NCBI GenBank assembly: GCA_903893945.1 | Contig: CAITOF010000052.1 | Span: forward strand, 1 to 64,000 | From: an uncultured Oxalobacteraceae bacterium | GTDB lineage: Bacteria; Pseudomonadota; Gammaproteobacteria; Burkholderiales; Burkholderiaceae_D | DNA: 64,000 nucleotides | Direction of reading: 5' to 3' | Shown: positions 1 through 9,629 of the stretch, piece by piece | How the letters are laid out: each line of letters opens with the position of its first letter | Position numbering within the stretch: the first letter of the stretch is position 1 | The notes under the pieces: generated by a model | Seen by the model: the letters and a program-made list of their open reading frames with translations, nothing else | The model's database searches: none | Told to the model about the DNA's origin: nothing | Program-made: the position numbers and the translations under genes

Positions 1-772
1 AGGTGCGTATCAGTTCAAACCGGGCCAGAGCACGCTCGTCACTGTTGATTGCCTCCTGCAATTCGCAACCGGTATAGCCAATATCCCGGGCATTGACGAA
101 TATGGTGGGTATGCCGGCGTTGATCAGTGTGGCCTTGATCGTTCCGAGGCCGGGCACATCCAGATCGTCAACCTGGTTTCCGGTCGGGAACATGGCGCCA
201 GCGTCGCCCTCGTCGTCCGCCGCCGGATCCATGAATTCCAGTTGTACTTCCGCGGCCGGAAAGGTCACGCCATCCAGTTCGAAGTCACCTGTCTCCTGTA
301 CCAGTCCGTTCGTCATCGGGATATGTGCAATGATGGTCTTCCCTATATTGGCCTGCCATATGCGCACAGTAGCAATACCGTGACCGTCGTTCAATTGCGC
401 GCTGACATTGATCAAGCCACTCTGAATGGCAAACGAACCCACGGCAGCCGACAGGTTGCCGCAGTTGCCGCTCCAGTCGACAAATGCTTTATCGATGGCT
501 ACCTGACCGAACAGATAATCGACGTCGTGATCCGGTCTGCTGCTGGCCGACAGGATCACTGCCTTGCTGGTACTGGACGTAGCGCCCCCCATCCCGTCTA
601 TCTGTTTGCCGTAAGGATCCGGACTGCCTATGACACGCAACAGCAGCGCGTCGCGCGAGGCGCCGGGTGTCTGGGCTTTTTGCGGCAAGTCCTGCAGACG
701 GAAAAATACGCCCTTGCTGGTACCGCCGCGCATGTACGTGGCCTGGATTTTGATTTGCGGCGAGTGAGACAT
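1..772 (-). CDS. prpF: PrpF, AcnD-associated isomerase, partial (C-terminus cut by window edge)
   Basis: Reading leftward from the ATG at 772-770 gives an open frame to the window edge (about 257 codons). The product begins MSHSPQIKIQATYMRGGTSK, and the MRGGTSKGVFF signature near the N-terminus is typical of PrpF, which has a diaminopimelate-epimerase-like fold. GNCGN around the middle fits the conserved cysteine region of that fold. PrpF is known to be required for AcnD-dependent methylcitrate dehydration and is thought to isomerise the 2-methylaconitate double bond. It lies 24 bases downstream of acnD on the same strand, as the last visible gene of the prpBC-acnD-prpF operon. The C-terminal third or so of the protein lies outside the window. 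Confidence 0.93.
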   Translation of the reverse strand, partial: MSHSPQIKIQATYMRGGTSKGVFFRLQDLPQKAQTPGASRDALLLRVIGSPDPYGKQIDGMGGATSSTSKAVILSASSRPDHDVDYLFGQVAIDKAFVDWSGNCGNLSAAVGSFAIQSGLINVSAQLNDGHGIATVRIWQANIGKTIIAHIPMTNGLVQETGDFELDGVTFPAAEVQLEFMDPAADDEGDAGAMFPTGNQVDDLDVPGLGTIKATLINAGIPTIFVNARDIGYTGCELQEAINSDERALARFELIRT

Positions 773-796
773 GGTTATTCCTTCGGTTTCGGTGGC

Positions 797-3391
797 TTAC
801 GCGGCGTTGGCCGACTCTAAAAAATCCTGTGCAAAACGCTGCAGTACGCCACCGGCTTCGTAAATCGACACTTCTTCAGCGGTATCAAGGCGGCACTTCA
901 CGGGGACATCGACGCGTTCACCATTTTTTCTGTGGATGATCAGGGTCAGCGTGGCCAGTGGCGTCCGTTCGCCGCTGACATCGTAGGTTTCACTGCCGTC
1001 CAGTCCCAGGGTAAGGCGATTCACGCCCGGTAAAAATTCCAGCGGAAGCACACCCATGCCGACCAGATTGGTCCGGTGTATCCGCTCAAAACCTTCGGCA
1101 GCTATGGCTTCGACGCCGGCCAGACGCACCCCTTTGGCGGCCCAGTCACGGGACGATCCCTGGCCATAATCTGCGCCGGCAATAATGATCAGCGGCTGCT
1201 TGCGTTCCATGTAGGTTTCGATCGCTTCCCACATGCGCATGATTTTGCCTTCCGGTTCGACGCGGGTCAGGGAACCCGGTTTGACTTTGCCATTTTCCAG
1301 CACCATTTCATTCTTCAGGGTTGGATTGGCAAATGTCGCCCTTTGTGCGGTCAGATGATCACCGCGGTGGGTGGCGTAGGAATTAAAGTCTTCCTCCGGC
1401 AAGCCCATTTTGGCCAGATAAGCACCGGCAGCACTGTCGAGCATGATGGCGTTGGACGGCGAGAGGTGATCGGTCGTGATGTTATCGCCAAGTACCGCCA
1501 GCGCGCGCATACCGGTTAAGGTGCGGGCACCTGCAAGGGCACCTTCCCAATACGGTGGACGACGTATGTAGGTGGTCTGCGGCCGCCAGTCATACAGCGG
1601 ACTGACCGCCGCGCTGTGGTCGGCTTCACGGGCAAACATGGGAATATAGACCTGTCTGAACTGTTCCGGTTTGACACTGGCGGCGATAACGGCATCAATC
1701 TCTTCATCAGACGGCCAGATATCGCTGAGCCTGACCGCCTGACCGGCAGCGTCAATTCCCAGCACATCCTTTTCGATGTCAAAACGGATGGTGCCGGCAA
1801 TCGCGTAGGCAACCACGAGCGGTGGCGACGCCAGGAATGCCTGCTTGGCGTAGGGATGAATGCGGCCGTCAAAGTTGCGGTTACCCGAAAGCACTGCGGT
1901 CGCGTACAGGTCGCGGTCGATCACTTCCTTCTGGATAACCGGATCAAGCGCACCGCTCATGCCGTTACACGATGTGCAGGCATAGGCGACCACACCAAAA
2001 CCCAGCTTTTCCAGTTCGCCCATCAAATCGGCCGCTTCAAGATACAGCGTCACGGTTTTCGAACCCGGTGCCAGTGAGCTTTTCACCCACGGCTTGCGTG
2101 TAAGGCCGCGCGCATTGGCGTTACGGGCAATCAGGCCGGCGGCAATCATGTTGCGCGGATTGTTGGTATTGGTGCAGCTGGTAATGGCGGCAATGATCAC
2201 GGCGCCATCCGGCATTTTGCCGGGTTCATGCTCGACTGTTGCGCTGATGCCGCGTGCCGCCAGTTCGGAGGTGGGTACACGGTTATGCGGATTTGAAGGT
2301 CCCGCAATGGTCCGGACTACGCTGGACAGGTCAAATTTCAGGACGCGTTCATAGGTGGCGGCAATCAGGCTGTCTGCCCACAGGCCGGCCTGTTTTGCAT
2401 ATAACTCAACCAGTTTAACCAGCTCATCGTCGCGACCGGTCAGTTTCAAATAGGTAATCGTCTGCTGATCAATATAAAACATCGCTGCCGTTGCGCCAAA
2501 TTCAGGGGCCATATTCGATATGGTGGCGCGGTCACCCAGTGTCAGCTGGGCGGCGCCCGGGCCGTAAAACTCCAGATACGCCGAGACGACTTTCTGTTTG
2601 CGCAGGAATTCGGTCAAGGCCAGCACAATATCGGTTGCGGTGATTCCCGGCTGTGGCTTACCGGTCAGCTCGACCCCGATAATGTCCGGTAGCCGCATCC
2701 AGGAGGCCCGTCCCAGCATGACACTTTCGGCCTCCAGGCCGCCGACGCCAATGGCAATCACGCCAAGCGCGTCGACCATCGGGGTATGGCTGTCAGTGCC
2801 GACCAGCGTATCCGGGTAGGCCACCCCATCCTGAACCTGAATGACAGGCGACATGCGTTCCAGATTGATCTGGTGCAAAATGCCGTTGCCCGGCGGGATG
2901 ACATCGACATTCTTGAACGCCTTTTTGGTCCAGTTGATAAAGTCAAAGCGATCTTCATTGCGACGGTCTTCGATGGCGCGGTTCTTGTTGAAGGCGTCCG
3001 GGTCAAAACCGCCGCACTCCACCGCCAGCGAATGGTCCACCACCAGTTGCGTAGGCACGACCGGGTTGACCAGCGCCGGATCACCGCCCTGGGCAGCAAT
3101 AGCATCACGCAATCCGGCCAGATCAACCAGGGCGGTTTGCCCGAGGATGTCGTGGCAGACCACGCGCGCCGGAAACCACGGAAAATCCAGGTCACGCTTA
3201 CGGTCTATAAACTGCCTGAGCGACTCGGTCAATGTGGCCGGATCACAGCGGCGCACCAGATTTTCAGCAAGCACCCTGGAGGTGTAAGGCAGCCTGTCGT
3301 AGGCGCCCGGTGTTATAGCGTCCACGGCGGCACGCGCATCGAAATAATCCAGCGGGGTGCCGGGTAGGTTTTTGCGGTAAGCACGGTTCAT
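797..3391 (-). CDS. acnD: Fe/S-dependent 2-methylcitrate dehydratase AcnD
   Basis: 864 residues, the normal length for AcnD of the aconitase superfamily. The cytoplasmic enzyme dehydrates 2-methylcitrate to 2-methylaconitate in propionyl-CoA oxidation. The [4Fe-4S] cysteines are visible in ITSCTNTNNP and ACTSCNGMSG, and the C-terminal swivel domain carries YGQGSSRDWAAKG, the substrate-binding aconitase motif. Its position between prpC and prpF distinguishes AcnD from housekeeping AcnA, and the operon contains no PrpD-type dehydratase in the window. The start ATG at 3391 gives MNRAYRKNLPGT, a good family N-terminus. It lies 64 bases downstream of prpC. Very likely correct; only the acnD versus acnA choice rests on context. 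Confidence 0.95.
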   Translation of the reverse strand: MNRAYRKNLPGTPLDYFDARAAVDAITPGAYDRLPYTSRVLAENLVRRCDPATLTESLRQFIDRKRDLDFPWFPARVVCHDILGQTALVDLAGLRDAIAAQGGDPALVNPVVPTQLVVDHSLAVECGGFDPDAFNKNRAIEDRRNEDRFDFINWTKKAFKNVDVIPPGNGILHQINLERMSPVIQVQDGVAYPDTLVGTDSHTPMVDALGVIAIGVGGLEAESVMLGRASWMRLPDIIGVELTGKPQPGITATDIVLALTEFLRKQKVVSAYLEFYGPGAAQLTLGDRATISNMAPEFGATAAMFYIDQQTITYLKLTGRDDELVKLVELYAKQAGLWADSLIAATYERVLKFDLSSVVRTIAGPSNPHNRVPTSELAARGISATVEHEPGKMPDGAVIIAAITSCTNTNNPRNMIAAGLIARNANARGLTRKPWVKSSLAPGSKTVTLYLEAADLMGELEKLGFGVVAYACTSCNGMSGALDPVIQKEVIDRDLYATAVLSGNRNFDGRIHPYAKQAFLASPPLVVAYAIAGTIRFDIEKDVLGIDAAGQAVRLSDIWPSDEEIDAVIAASVKPEQFRQVYIPMFAREADHSAAVSPLYDWRPQTTYIRRPPYWEGALAGARTLTGMRALAVLGDNITTDHLSPSNAIMLDSAAGAYLAKMGLPEEDFNSYATHRGDHLTAQRATFANPTLKNEMVLENGKVKPGSLTRVEPEGKIMRMWEAIETYMERKQPLIIIAGADYGQGSSRDWAAKGVRLAGVEAIAAEGFERIHRTNLVGMGVLPLEFLPGVNRLTLGLDGSETYDVSGERTPLATLTLIIHRKNGERVDVPVKCRLDTAEEVSIYEAGGVLQRFAQDFLESANAA

Positions 3392-3455
3392 AATTCACCC
3401 AAAATGTAATGGAGGCTGACGTTGGATTCAACCCGTATGCGTCGGTGGTGCAATC

Positions 3456-4643
3456 CTATCGCCGTTCTTTCAATGGAACGAATTGGAGATCTTCCGGGCC
3501 GACATAGTTGGCACTGGGGCGAATGATTTTGTTGTCGACCCTCTGCTCGATAATGTGGGCCGCCCATCCGGACGTTCGCGAGATGACAAACAGCGGCGTA
3601 AACATCGCCGTCGGCACATTCATCATGTGGTAAGAAACTGCCGAGAACCAGTCCAGGTTCGGAAACATTTTCTTGGCATCCCACATCACGGATTCAAGAC
3701 GATCGGCAATATCAAACATCTTCATCGAACCGGCCTGCTGTGACAAGTCTCTGGCGACCTCTTTGATGACTTTGTTGCGCGGATCGGAAATCGTATACAC
3801 AGGGTGGCCAAAGCCGATCACCACTTCCTTGTTCTCGACGCGCCGTTTTATGTCGGCTTCTGCCTCGTCAGGATTGTCATAACGTTTCTGGATATCGAAT
3901 GCGGCCTCGTTGGCGCCGCCATGTTTGGGACCACGCAGTGCGCCTATCGCACCCGCAATCGCTGAATGAATGTCGGACCCTGTGCCCGCCACGACACGCG
4001 CGGCAAACGTCGAGGCATTGAATTCGTGTTCGGCATATAAAATCAGCGATGTGTGCATGGCGCGCACCCATTCTGCCGACGGTTGCCTGCCGTGTAACAG
4101 ATGCAGAAAGTGACCGCCAATCGAATCGTCCGGCGTTTCGACCTCAATCCGGCGTCCGTTATGACTGTAATGATACCAATACAGCAGCATGGAGCCAAAT
4201 GAGGCCATCAACTGGTCGGCAATATCGCGTGCGCCAGGCAGGTTATGATCGTCTTTTTCAGGTAACAGACAGCCCAGGGTTGACACGGCCGTGCGCATGA
4301 CATCCATGGGATGCGACGACGCCGGCAGACATTCAAGTGCAAATTTCAGATTCGCCGGCAGGCCGCGCAACGATTTCAATTTTATCTTGTAGGCGTTCAA
4401 TTCAGCCTGGTTCGGCAATTTGCCATGCACCAGCAGATGCGCTATTTCTTCGAATTCGCAGGTGGTTGCAACGTCCAGGATATCGTAACCGCGGTAATGC
4501 AGATCGTTGCCTGTTTTTCCCACAGTGCAAAGCGCTGTATTGCCGGCCGTGACGCCCGACAGGGCGACTGATTTCTTGGGTTTAAAAGCAGATGCACTTT
4601 CAGTTGCTGTCTCCTGGGTTTTGGTGATCACATTCTCGGTCAT
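3456..4643 (-). CDS. prpC: 2-methylcitrate synthase PrpC
   Basis: 395 residues, type I citrate synthase family, condensing propionyl-CoA with oxaloacetate to 2-methylcitrate. The catalytic histidine region [13 protein letters not shown] and [10 protein letters not shown] are both visible, along with [16 protein letters not shown], which is characteristic of the methylcitrate branch. The start codon overlaps the prpB stop by four bases (ATGA), which indicates translational coupling. A roughly 25-residue N-terminal extension ([20 protein letters not shown]) precedes the conserved core. Membership of the prp operon supports the 2-methylcitrate rather than citrate assignment. Confidence 0.96.
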   Translation of the reverse strand: MTENVITKTQETATESASAFKPKKSVALSGVTAGNTALCTVGKTGNDLHYRGYDILDVATTCEFEEIAHLLVHGKLPNQAELNAYKIKLKSLRGLPANLKFALECLPASSHPMDVMRTAVSTLGCLLPEKDDHNLPGARDIADQLMASFGSMLLYWYHYSHNGRRIEVETPDDSIGGHFLHLLHGRQPSAEWVRAMHTSLILYAEHEFNASTFAARVVAGTGSDIHSAIAGAIGALRGPKHGGANEAAFDIQKRYDNPDEAEADIKRRVENKEVVIGFGHPVYTISDPRNKVIKEVARDLSQQAGSMKMFDIADRLESVMWDAKKMFPNLDWFSAVSYHMMNVPTAMFTPLFVISRTSGWAAHIIEQRVDNKIIRPSANYVGPEDLQFVPLKERR

Positions 4644-5533
4644 TTTTTTCCCCTTTGTTGTGCAAATAATGAATCCAGTTTCTGTTCAAATGAATGATAA
4701 TTAATCCTGTCATACAATTCCATCCGGGTCTGCATGGTGTCCACCACATTTTTCTGCGTCCCATCGCGGCGAATCGCACTGTAGACATTTTCCGCTGCCT
4801 TATTCATGGCCCGGAACGCGGATAAGGGGTAGAGAACCAGTCCGACGTGCACCGACTTCAGCTCGTCGACGGTAAATAGCGGTGTTGCGCCAAATTCGGT
4901 AATGTTGGCCAGGATCGGCACCTGAAGCCGGTCCGCGAACTGTTGGTACATCGTCAGTTCGGTAATGGCCTCCGGGAACACCATATCGGCACCGGCTTCA
5001 ACATAGGCGCTGGCGCGCTCCAGTGCCGCGTCCAGTCCTTCCACTGCCAGTGCATCGGTTCGCGCCATGATCACGAAATCCGGGTCGGTCCGTGCATCGA
5101 CAGCTGCCTTGATGCGGTCGACCATTTCCTGTTGCGTGACGATTTCTTTGCCTGGCCGATGGCCGCAACGTTTTGCGCCCACCTGGTCTTCCATATGTAC
5201 GGCAGCGGCGCCGAACTTGATCATGGATTTCACGGTACGGGCCACATTGAACGCCGACGCCCCAAAACCGGTGTCAATATCAACCAGCAACGGCACATCG
5301 CAGACATCCGTGATGCGGCGTACGTCGGTCAAAACGTCATCGAGACTGGAAATGCCGAGATCCGGGAGACCTAATGAACCGGCTGCCACGCCGCCACCCG
5401 ATAAATAAATGGCCCGGAAGCCGGCACGCTTGGCTAGCAGCGCATGGTTGGCATTGATCGCCCCGATGACCTGCAACGGGGATTCTTCTTTCACGGCTTT
5501 CCTGAAAGCGGCGCCTGCAGAATAGGTACTCAT
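4640..5533 (-). CDS. prpB: 2-methylisocitrate lyase PrpB
   Basis: 297 residues of the isocitrate lyase/PEP mutase family. It cleaves 2-methylisocitrate to pyruvate and succinate, the last step of the methylcitrate cycle. The active-site loop [10 protein letters not shown] (catalytic Cys about residue 123) and the metal-site segments VDIDTGFG and HMEDQ are all present. It is the first gene of the operon, with a clear AAGGAGAG ribosome binding site just upstream of the ATG and a consensus sigma-54 promoter about 40 bases upstream. The last four bases overlap the prpC start. Confidence 0.97.
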   Translation of the reverse strand: MSTYSAGAAFRKAVKEESPLQVIGAINANHALLAKRAGFRAIYLSGGGVAAGSLGLPDLGISSLDDVLTDVRRITDVCDVPLLVDIDTGFGASAFNVARTVKSMIKFGAAAVHMEDQVGAKRCGHRPGKEIVTQQEMVDRIKAAVDARTDPDFVIMARTDALAVEGLDAALERASAYVEAGADMVFPEAITELTMYQQFADRLQVPILANITEFGATPLFTVDELKSVHVGLVLYPLSAFRAMNKAAENVYSAIRRDGTQKNVVDTMQTRMELYDRINYHSFEQKLDSLFAQQRGKK

Positions 5534-5572
5534 GAACGACTCTCCTTAGATTGGAACCTGCCCTTTGGTATG

Positions 5573-5587
5573 GCAAGCTTCGTGCCA
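5573..5587 (-). promoter_or_regulatory. Sigma-54 (-24/-12) promoter of prpBC-acnD-prpF
   Basis: Read on the minus strand the sequence is TGGCACGAAGCTTGC, an exact match to the consensus TGGCACG-N4-TTGC, with GG and GC elements in the correct register. The predicted transcript would start near 5560, leaving a leader of under 30 bases with the prpB RBS. The divergent gene prpR encodes a sigma-54 activator, which fits this promoter type. Confidence 0.9.
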
Positions 5588-5747
5588 GTTCGTCAAAGTA
5601 TGATTCGTCAAAACAATTTATTATATTAAATCAATAGGTTACAAATAATTTGGGTTCGTCGACGCCGACCAATCGCTAACCTGCCCGTCCACAGGATGGA
5701 CGTAACGTTGCATAAATCCATGGAACCATGCTATCTTGCAACATAAA

Positions 5748-5788
5748 TGAAACATTATTTGAAACAATAGTGAAACAACTTTGAAACA
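5748..5788. promoter_or_regulatory. Array of four TGAAACA repeats, probable PrpR enhancer site
   Basis: TGAAACA occurs at 5748, 5760, 5771 and 5782, spaced 12, 11 and 11 bases, roughly one helical turn each, so all copies face the same side of the DNA. Degenerate copies (TGAACCA) follow at 5804 and 5827. The array sits about 165-200 bases upstream of the prpB -24/-12 promoter and just before prpR, where an activator binding sequence is expected. The link to PrpR is inferred. An inverted repeat GTTGCA/TGCAAC at 5707 and 5737 lies between array and promoter. The rest of the 300-base intergenic interval 5534-5832 shows no gene. Confidence 0.6.
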
Positions 5789-5832
5789 TACCTGTACGAA
5801 TCCTGAACCACTGCGAACCCGATAGCTGAACC

Positions 5833-7470
5833 ATGCATAACCCCAATCAAGGTGATAAACCGGTAATCTGGACCGTGTCGATCTCACGTCTGTTCGACCT
5901 GTTTCGTGACATCATGGTGGAGTACGCCGACGTGGCGCATATTGAACCTGTCCAGCTCGGCTTTGAAGATGCGGTCAGTGTCTTGCGTGAGCGTATGCAG
6001 ACCGAGCGCTGTGACGCCATCATCGCGGCAGGTTCAAATGCTGCCTATTTGAAATCCCGTTTGCCGGTGCCGGTGATTATCGCCAAGGCCAGTGGTTTTG
6101 ATGTGATGCAGGCCTTGACACGGGCACGCCAGATCAGCCCTGCCATCGGTATCATCACGTACCAGCAGACCATGCCGGAATTGGCCGAATTCAAGTCAAC
6201 ATTCGGCTTTGAGATTGCGCAGCGCACCTACACCACCGAAGAGGATGCCCGGGCGCAGATCAATGAACTCAGGACCAAAGGCATCAAGGCCATTGTGGGG
6301 GCCGGCCTGGTCTCGGATCTGGCCGACGAGGCCGGCTTGACCGGGATTTTCCTGTACTCGGCCAATTCAATCCGCCAGGCCTTCAATGATGCACTGGAAC
6401 TGGCCAAATTTTCGCGGCTGGAAGCCGGACCCAATCTCGCGACCCGCGACACCTTGCGCGCGCGCCATGGCGTCGATAACCTGCGTGGCGATTCGCTGCC
6501 AATGCAGCAGGTGCGGCACAACATAACCTTGTTTGCCCGATCTGCGGCCAGCGTGCTGATCCAGGGTGAGACAGGTAGCGGCAAAGAATTGGCCGCACAA
6601 GCCATCCACCAGAGTAGCAGTCGTGCCCGGGCGCCGTTTGTGGCGGTCAATTGCGGGGCGATCGCCGAATCGCTGCTCGAGGCGGAACTGTTCGGGTATC
6701 AGGACAGCGCATTTACCGGCGCGCGGCGCGGCGGGCATGCCGGCCTGATAGAGACGGCACACCGCGGAACCCTTTTTCTCGATGAAATTGGCGAAATGCC
6801 GTTTGCACTCCAGACCCGGCTGTTGCGGGTACTGGAAGAGCGTCAGGTTGTCAGGGTTGGGGCAACCCGACCGATTCCTGTTGACGTCCGCATCATCAGC
6901 GCAACCCATTGCAACCTGCGGACAAAAATGGACCAGAACCAGTTTCGGCGCGATCTTTATTATCGACTGGCTGTCCTGGAGTGCCAGTTACCGCCGTTGC
7001 GCGAACGCCTTGAGGATATCGTGAACCTGACGGAATGGTGCCTCAAAAATGCACTGGCCCATTTGGGGGTCAAACCTCATGCCAATTTACATGCTGAAGT
7101 ACTGGCCTGCCAGACTCTGTTAGCCAGCCATTCGTGGCCAGGAAACGTCCGCGAACTGCGCAATGTCTGCGAACGACTCGCGCTGTTTCTTCTGGCTGAA
7201 CCGTTGCAGGCACTGACGCCGCGACTGCTGATGCGGTCCATGCCGGGTTGGGAAGCGACGCCGTTAGCTGCACCTGGGCCTGAAAGTGGGCCTGAAAGTG
7301 GCTCTGCGGTAGTGACGAGCACGGCGGCGCAATACGACCATGACAGCGAAAGTAGTTTATCAAAACAGCAATTACACCATATACTGCAGAGGTTCAATGG
7401 CAATCGGGCCGCCGCCGCGTCACATCTTGGCATCAGCAGAACGACACTGTGGCGCCGAATGAAAGCCTGA
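5833..7470 (+). CDS. prpR: Propionate catabolism sigma-54 activator PrpR
   Basis: 545 residues. The N-terminal PrpR sensor domain (about 1-200) is followed by an AAA+ domain with Walker [13 protein letters not shown] and Walker B-like [11 protein letters not shown], then a C-terminal Fis-type helix-turn-helix ([21 protein letters not shown]). Members of this family sense 2-methylcitrate and activate the prp operon through sigma-54. The GAFTGA loop that contacts sigma-54 reads SAFTGA here (residues 292-297), an uncommon first residue. A proline/serine-rich linker with a short repeat (PESGPESGS) joins the AAA+ domain and the HTH. It is divergent from prpB. The start ATG at 5833 gives [10 protein letters not shown]; no strong RBS is seen. 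Confidence 0.93.
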   Translation: MHNPNQGDKPVIWTVSISRLFDLFRDIMVEYADVAHIEPVQLGFEDAVSVLRERMQTERCDAIIAAGSNAAYLKSRLPVPVIIAKASGFDVMQALTRARQISPAIGIITYQQTMPELAEFKSTFGFEIAQRTYTTEEDARAQINELRTKGIKAIVGAGLVSDLADEAGLTGIFLYSANSIRQAFNDALELAKFSRLEAGPNLATRDTLRARHGVDNLRGDSLPMQQVRHNITLFARSAASVLIQGETGSGKELAAQAIHQSSSRARAPFVAVNCGAIAESLLEAELFGYQDSAFTGARRGGHAGLIETAHRGTLFLDEIGEMPFALQTRLLRVLEERQVVRVGATRPIPVDVRIISATHCNLRTKMDQNQFRRDLYYRLAVLECQLPPLRERLEDIVNLTEWCLKNALAHLGVKPHANLHAEVLACQTLLASHSWPGNVRELRNVCERLALFLLAEPLQALTPRLLMRSMPGWEATPLAAPGPESGPESGSAVVTSTAAQYDHDSESSLSKQQLHHILQRFNGNRAAAASHLGISRTTLWRRMKA

Positions 7471-7589
7471 GATTGTTCAATTTCGATTTGAAATACGGAT
7501 GGAACATGGCAAAATGACGCCCTACAGGGTTAGCGCCGCCTTTTTTTGATGACGACTACTTTATTGATTTTTAAATAATTCAGGCATCT

Positions 7590-7979
7590 ATGACGACCGA
7601 AAATAGTGATTTGATATCGTTGCTCATTGTTGATGACAGCCGGGTCTCAAGGATGATGATTCGTGCCTTTGTGCTGGACAAGAATCCGGCCTGGCAGATT
7701 ACCGAAGCCAGCTCGGGTGACGATGCGGTTAAACTGGTCGATCAGCACCACTTTGACTACTGCACCATGGACATCAACATGCCCGGGATGCTGGGCACGG
7801 TCGCTGCTGAACAGATCCTGGCGAAGTTCCCCGCCATGCGTATCGCCATCTTTTCTGCCAACATACAGGAATGTCTGCGTACCCGTGCCGCCGAACTTGG
7901 TGCCCATTTCGTTGCAAAGCCGGTGACTGAAAAAACGGTCCATCAGGCGATTTCTTTCTTTAAGGGTGAAGGTGGATAA
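7590..7979 (+). CDS. CheY-like single-domain response regulator
   Basis: 129 residues forming one receiver domain with no output domain. The acidic pair D15/D16 (LIVDDSR), phospho-acceptor Asp61 (TMDINMPG), the Thr/Ser switch S89 (IFSANIQ) and Lys110 (AKPVT) are all in place, so it should be phosphorylatable. It overlaps the next gene, a CheC-like protein, by 14 bases, and that gene overlaps a GGDEF gene, so the three are almost certainly cotranscribed. No histidine kinase is adjacent. It may act as a phospho-signal or sink whose lifetime is set by the CheC-like partner. Confidence 0.9.
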   Translation: MTTENSDLISLLIVDDSRVSRMMIRAFVLDKNPAWQITEASSGDDAVKLVDQHHFDYCTMDINMPGMLGTVAAEQILAKFPAMRIAIFSANIQECLRTRAAELGAHFVAKPVTEKTVHQAISFFKGEGG

Positions 7980-8583
7980 GTTATCGGATCTTCATCTCGA
8001 CGCACTTTCTGAAGTGTTCAATATCGGTGCCGGTCGCGCTGCCGCCTCGTTGAGTGAAATTGTTTCCGAAGAAGTGAAACTGTCCGTTCCCTCGGTGGAA
8101 TTTCGCAAATGCTCTGAATTGAATGCCAAGGTGTTATCGCTGGAGCAGACCCAGCTGGGCGTGGTCAGGCAGAAGTTCAGCGGTGCTTTCACAGCCGACG
8201 CGTCCCTGCTGTTTACCGAGGACAGCGCCCTGGAAATCATGCGCGACATGATGGGATCGCAAATCAGCATTGAAGAACTGGCTGAATTTGAACAGGAAGC
8301 CATGTGCGAGTTGGGTAATATTATTTTAAATGCCTGTCTGTCGGCGATGGCCGACATGCTGGACATTCAGTTAGACAGCTCGCTCCCCAATTATCATGTA
8401 TGCAATGTCGACGAGGTCATTGAAAACATCATTTCCATCGAAGATCAGATGTACATCATGATCCTGCATATCGACCTCAAAATTGAACGGCGTCAGGTCA
8501 ATGGAACATTGATTTTCCTGTTCAGTTCGGCGTCGCTGGGCGCCCTGCGGCATCAGATCGACCTGTTTTTAAACAAGATATGA
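7966..8583 (+). CDS. CheC-like CheY-P phosphatase family protein
   Basis: 205 residues. Two copies of the CheC/FliY-type active-site helix are visible: SEVFNIGAG (E16-x2-N19) and CELGNIILNA (E115-x2-N118). Both are the E-x2-N signatures used in hydrolysis of CheY-phosphate, which suggests a CheC rather than a single-site CheX arrangement. The chosen start is the GTG at 7966; a second GTG at 7972 is equally possible. The frame overlaps the receiver gene upstream by 14 bases and the GGDEF gene downstream by four bases (ATGA). The likely substrate is the phosphorylated receiver encoded next door, which is inference. Confidence 0.85.
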   Translation: MKVDKLSDLHLDALSEVFNIGAGRAAASLSEIVSEEVKLSVPSVEFRKCSELNAKVLSLEQTQLGVVRQKFSGAFTADASLLFTEDSALEIMRDMMGSQISIEELAEFEQEAMCELGNIILNACLSAMADMLDIQLDSSLPNYHVCNVDEVIENIISIEDQMYIMILHIDLKIERRQVNGTLIFLFSSASLGALRHQIDLFLNKI

Positions 8584-9536
8584 TGAAAACGATTGCGCTT
8601 CCGGCACAGTTCGACTGGGCTCAGTTATTTGATGCGTTAAATATCGGCACGATTCTGGTTGATAGCAGGGGCTGTGTTCTGCACTGGAACGCGTGGATCA
8701 CAAAATACAGCAATGTCAGCAGTGATCAGGCTTTGGGCAAGCCGCTGGCTGATGCATTTTCTGAACCGTTGCCTAAGCCGTTTATCGCCGCCATCAATCG
8801 TGCCATCAGCACCAAATTGCCCGTCGTGTTATCCAACGCACTGCATAAATTTCCGCTGCCGCTTTATCAGTTAAATGGCTCGTCAGAGCGCATTTCGCAG
8901 TCAATTATCATCAGTCCGATAAAAAATGAACAGGCCGAACTGATCTGCCTGATACAGGTGACTGATTCCAGCACCTCAATCAAACGCGAGCAGATGTTGC
9001 GCGACCATTCAGAGACACACCGGAAAGACGCCAGTACTGATCCGCTGACGGGGCTATACAACCGGCGCTTTTTCGACGCGCAATACACCACTCAGATGAC
9101 CCAGGCACGCCGGCAGAAAACCACGCTGTCGCTCATCATGCTGGACATTGATTACTTCAAGAATTACAACGATTTTTACGGCCATCCTGCCGGTGACAGT
9201 GCCATCATCGCGGTGGCCAACTGCATCCGCAGCAAATTGCAGCGCAGTTCGGACCTGGCTGCGCGTTATGGCGGTGAGGAATTTATAGTCATGCTGCCCA
9301 ATTCGACAGAAGCCGTTGCAAAAACGATAGCCGAAAATATCCGGAGAGCAGTCAGTGAATTGCAGATCCGGCACCAGAATTCCATGGTTGCAAGCCATCT
9401 CACCATCAGTCTGGGGGTGTCAAGTTGCCTTGCCGGAACCCAGATCGATACGGCGACGTTCATCAAGAATACCGATCTTGCATTATATGCCGCCAAACAG
9501 AAGGGACGAAATCAGGTGCAGTACCTCCCGCTGTGA
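8580..9536 (+). CDS. PAS-GGDEF diguanylate cyclase
   Basis: 318 residues and no predicted membrane segment, so probably cytoplasmic. An N-terminal PAS-like domain (about 12-130, NIGTILVDSRGCVLHWNAW) is joined by a short helix to a GGDEF domain that starts at DPLTGLYNRRFF. The active-site GGEEF (231-235) and metal ligands in MLDIDYFK are intact, and an inhibitory RxxD I-site (RSSD, 222-225) sits five residues upstream. It should therefore make c-di-GMP under product inhibition. The start overlaps the CheC-like gene by ATGA; a second ATG follows immediately. Third gene of the receiver/phosphatase/cyclase unit. Confidence 0.92.
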   Translation: MMKTIALPAQFDWAQLFDALNIGTILVDSRGCVLHWNAWITKYSNVSSDQALGKPLADAFSEPLPKPFIAAINRAISTKLPVVLSNALHKFPLPLYQLNGSSERISQSIIISPIKNEQAELICLIQVTDSSTSIKREQMLRDHSETHRKDASTDPLTGLYNRRFFDAQYTTQMTQARRQKTTLSLIMLDIDYFKNYNDFYGHPAGDSAIIAVANCIRSKLQRSSDLAARYGGEEFIVMLPNSTEAVAKTIAENIRRAVSELQIRHQNSMVASHLTISLGVSSCLAGTQIDTATFIKNTDLALYAAKQKGRNQVQYLPL

Positions 9537-9629
9537 ACCCTGGACAGCGACTGATCATCAGCATTAAAGTCAATTCTCCCTTACAATTTGCACAGAGCTT
9601 ATCAAATTACCCTTTCAAAGACGAGTCCG

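Noticed and set aside
2786-3367. 193-codon plus-strand frame inside acnD
   Set aside because: Antisense to a well-conserved AcnD sequence; its codon pattern mirrors the real gene and no independent start signal is seen.
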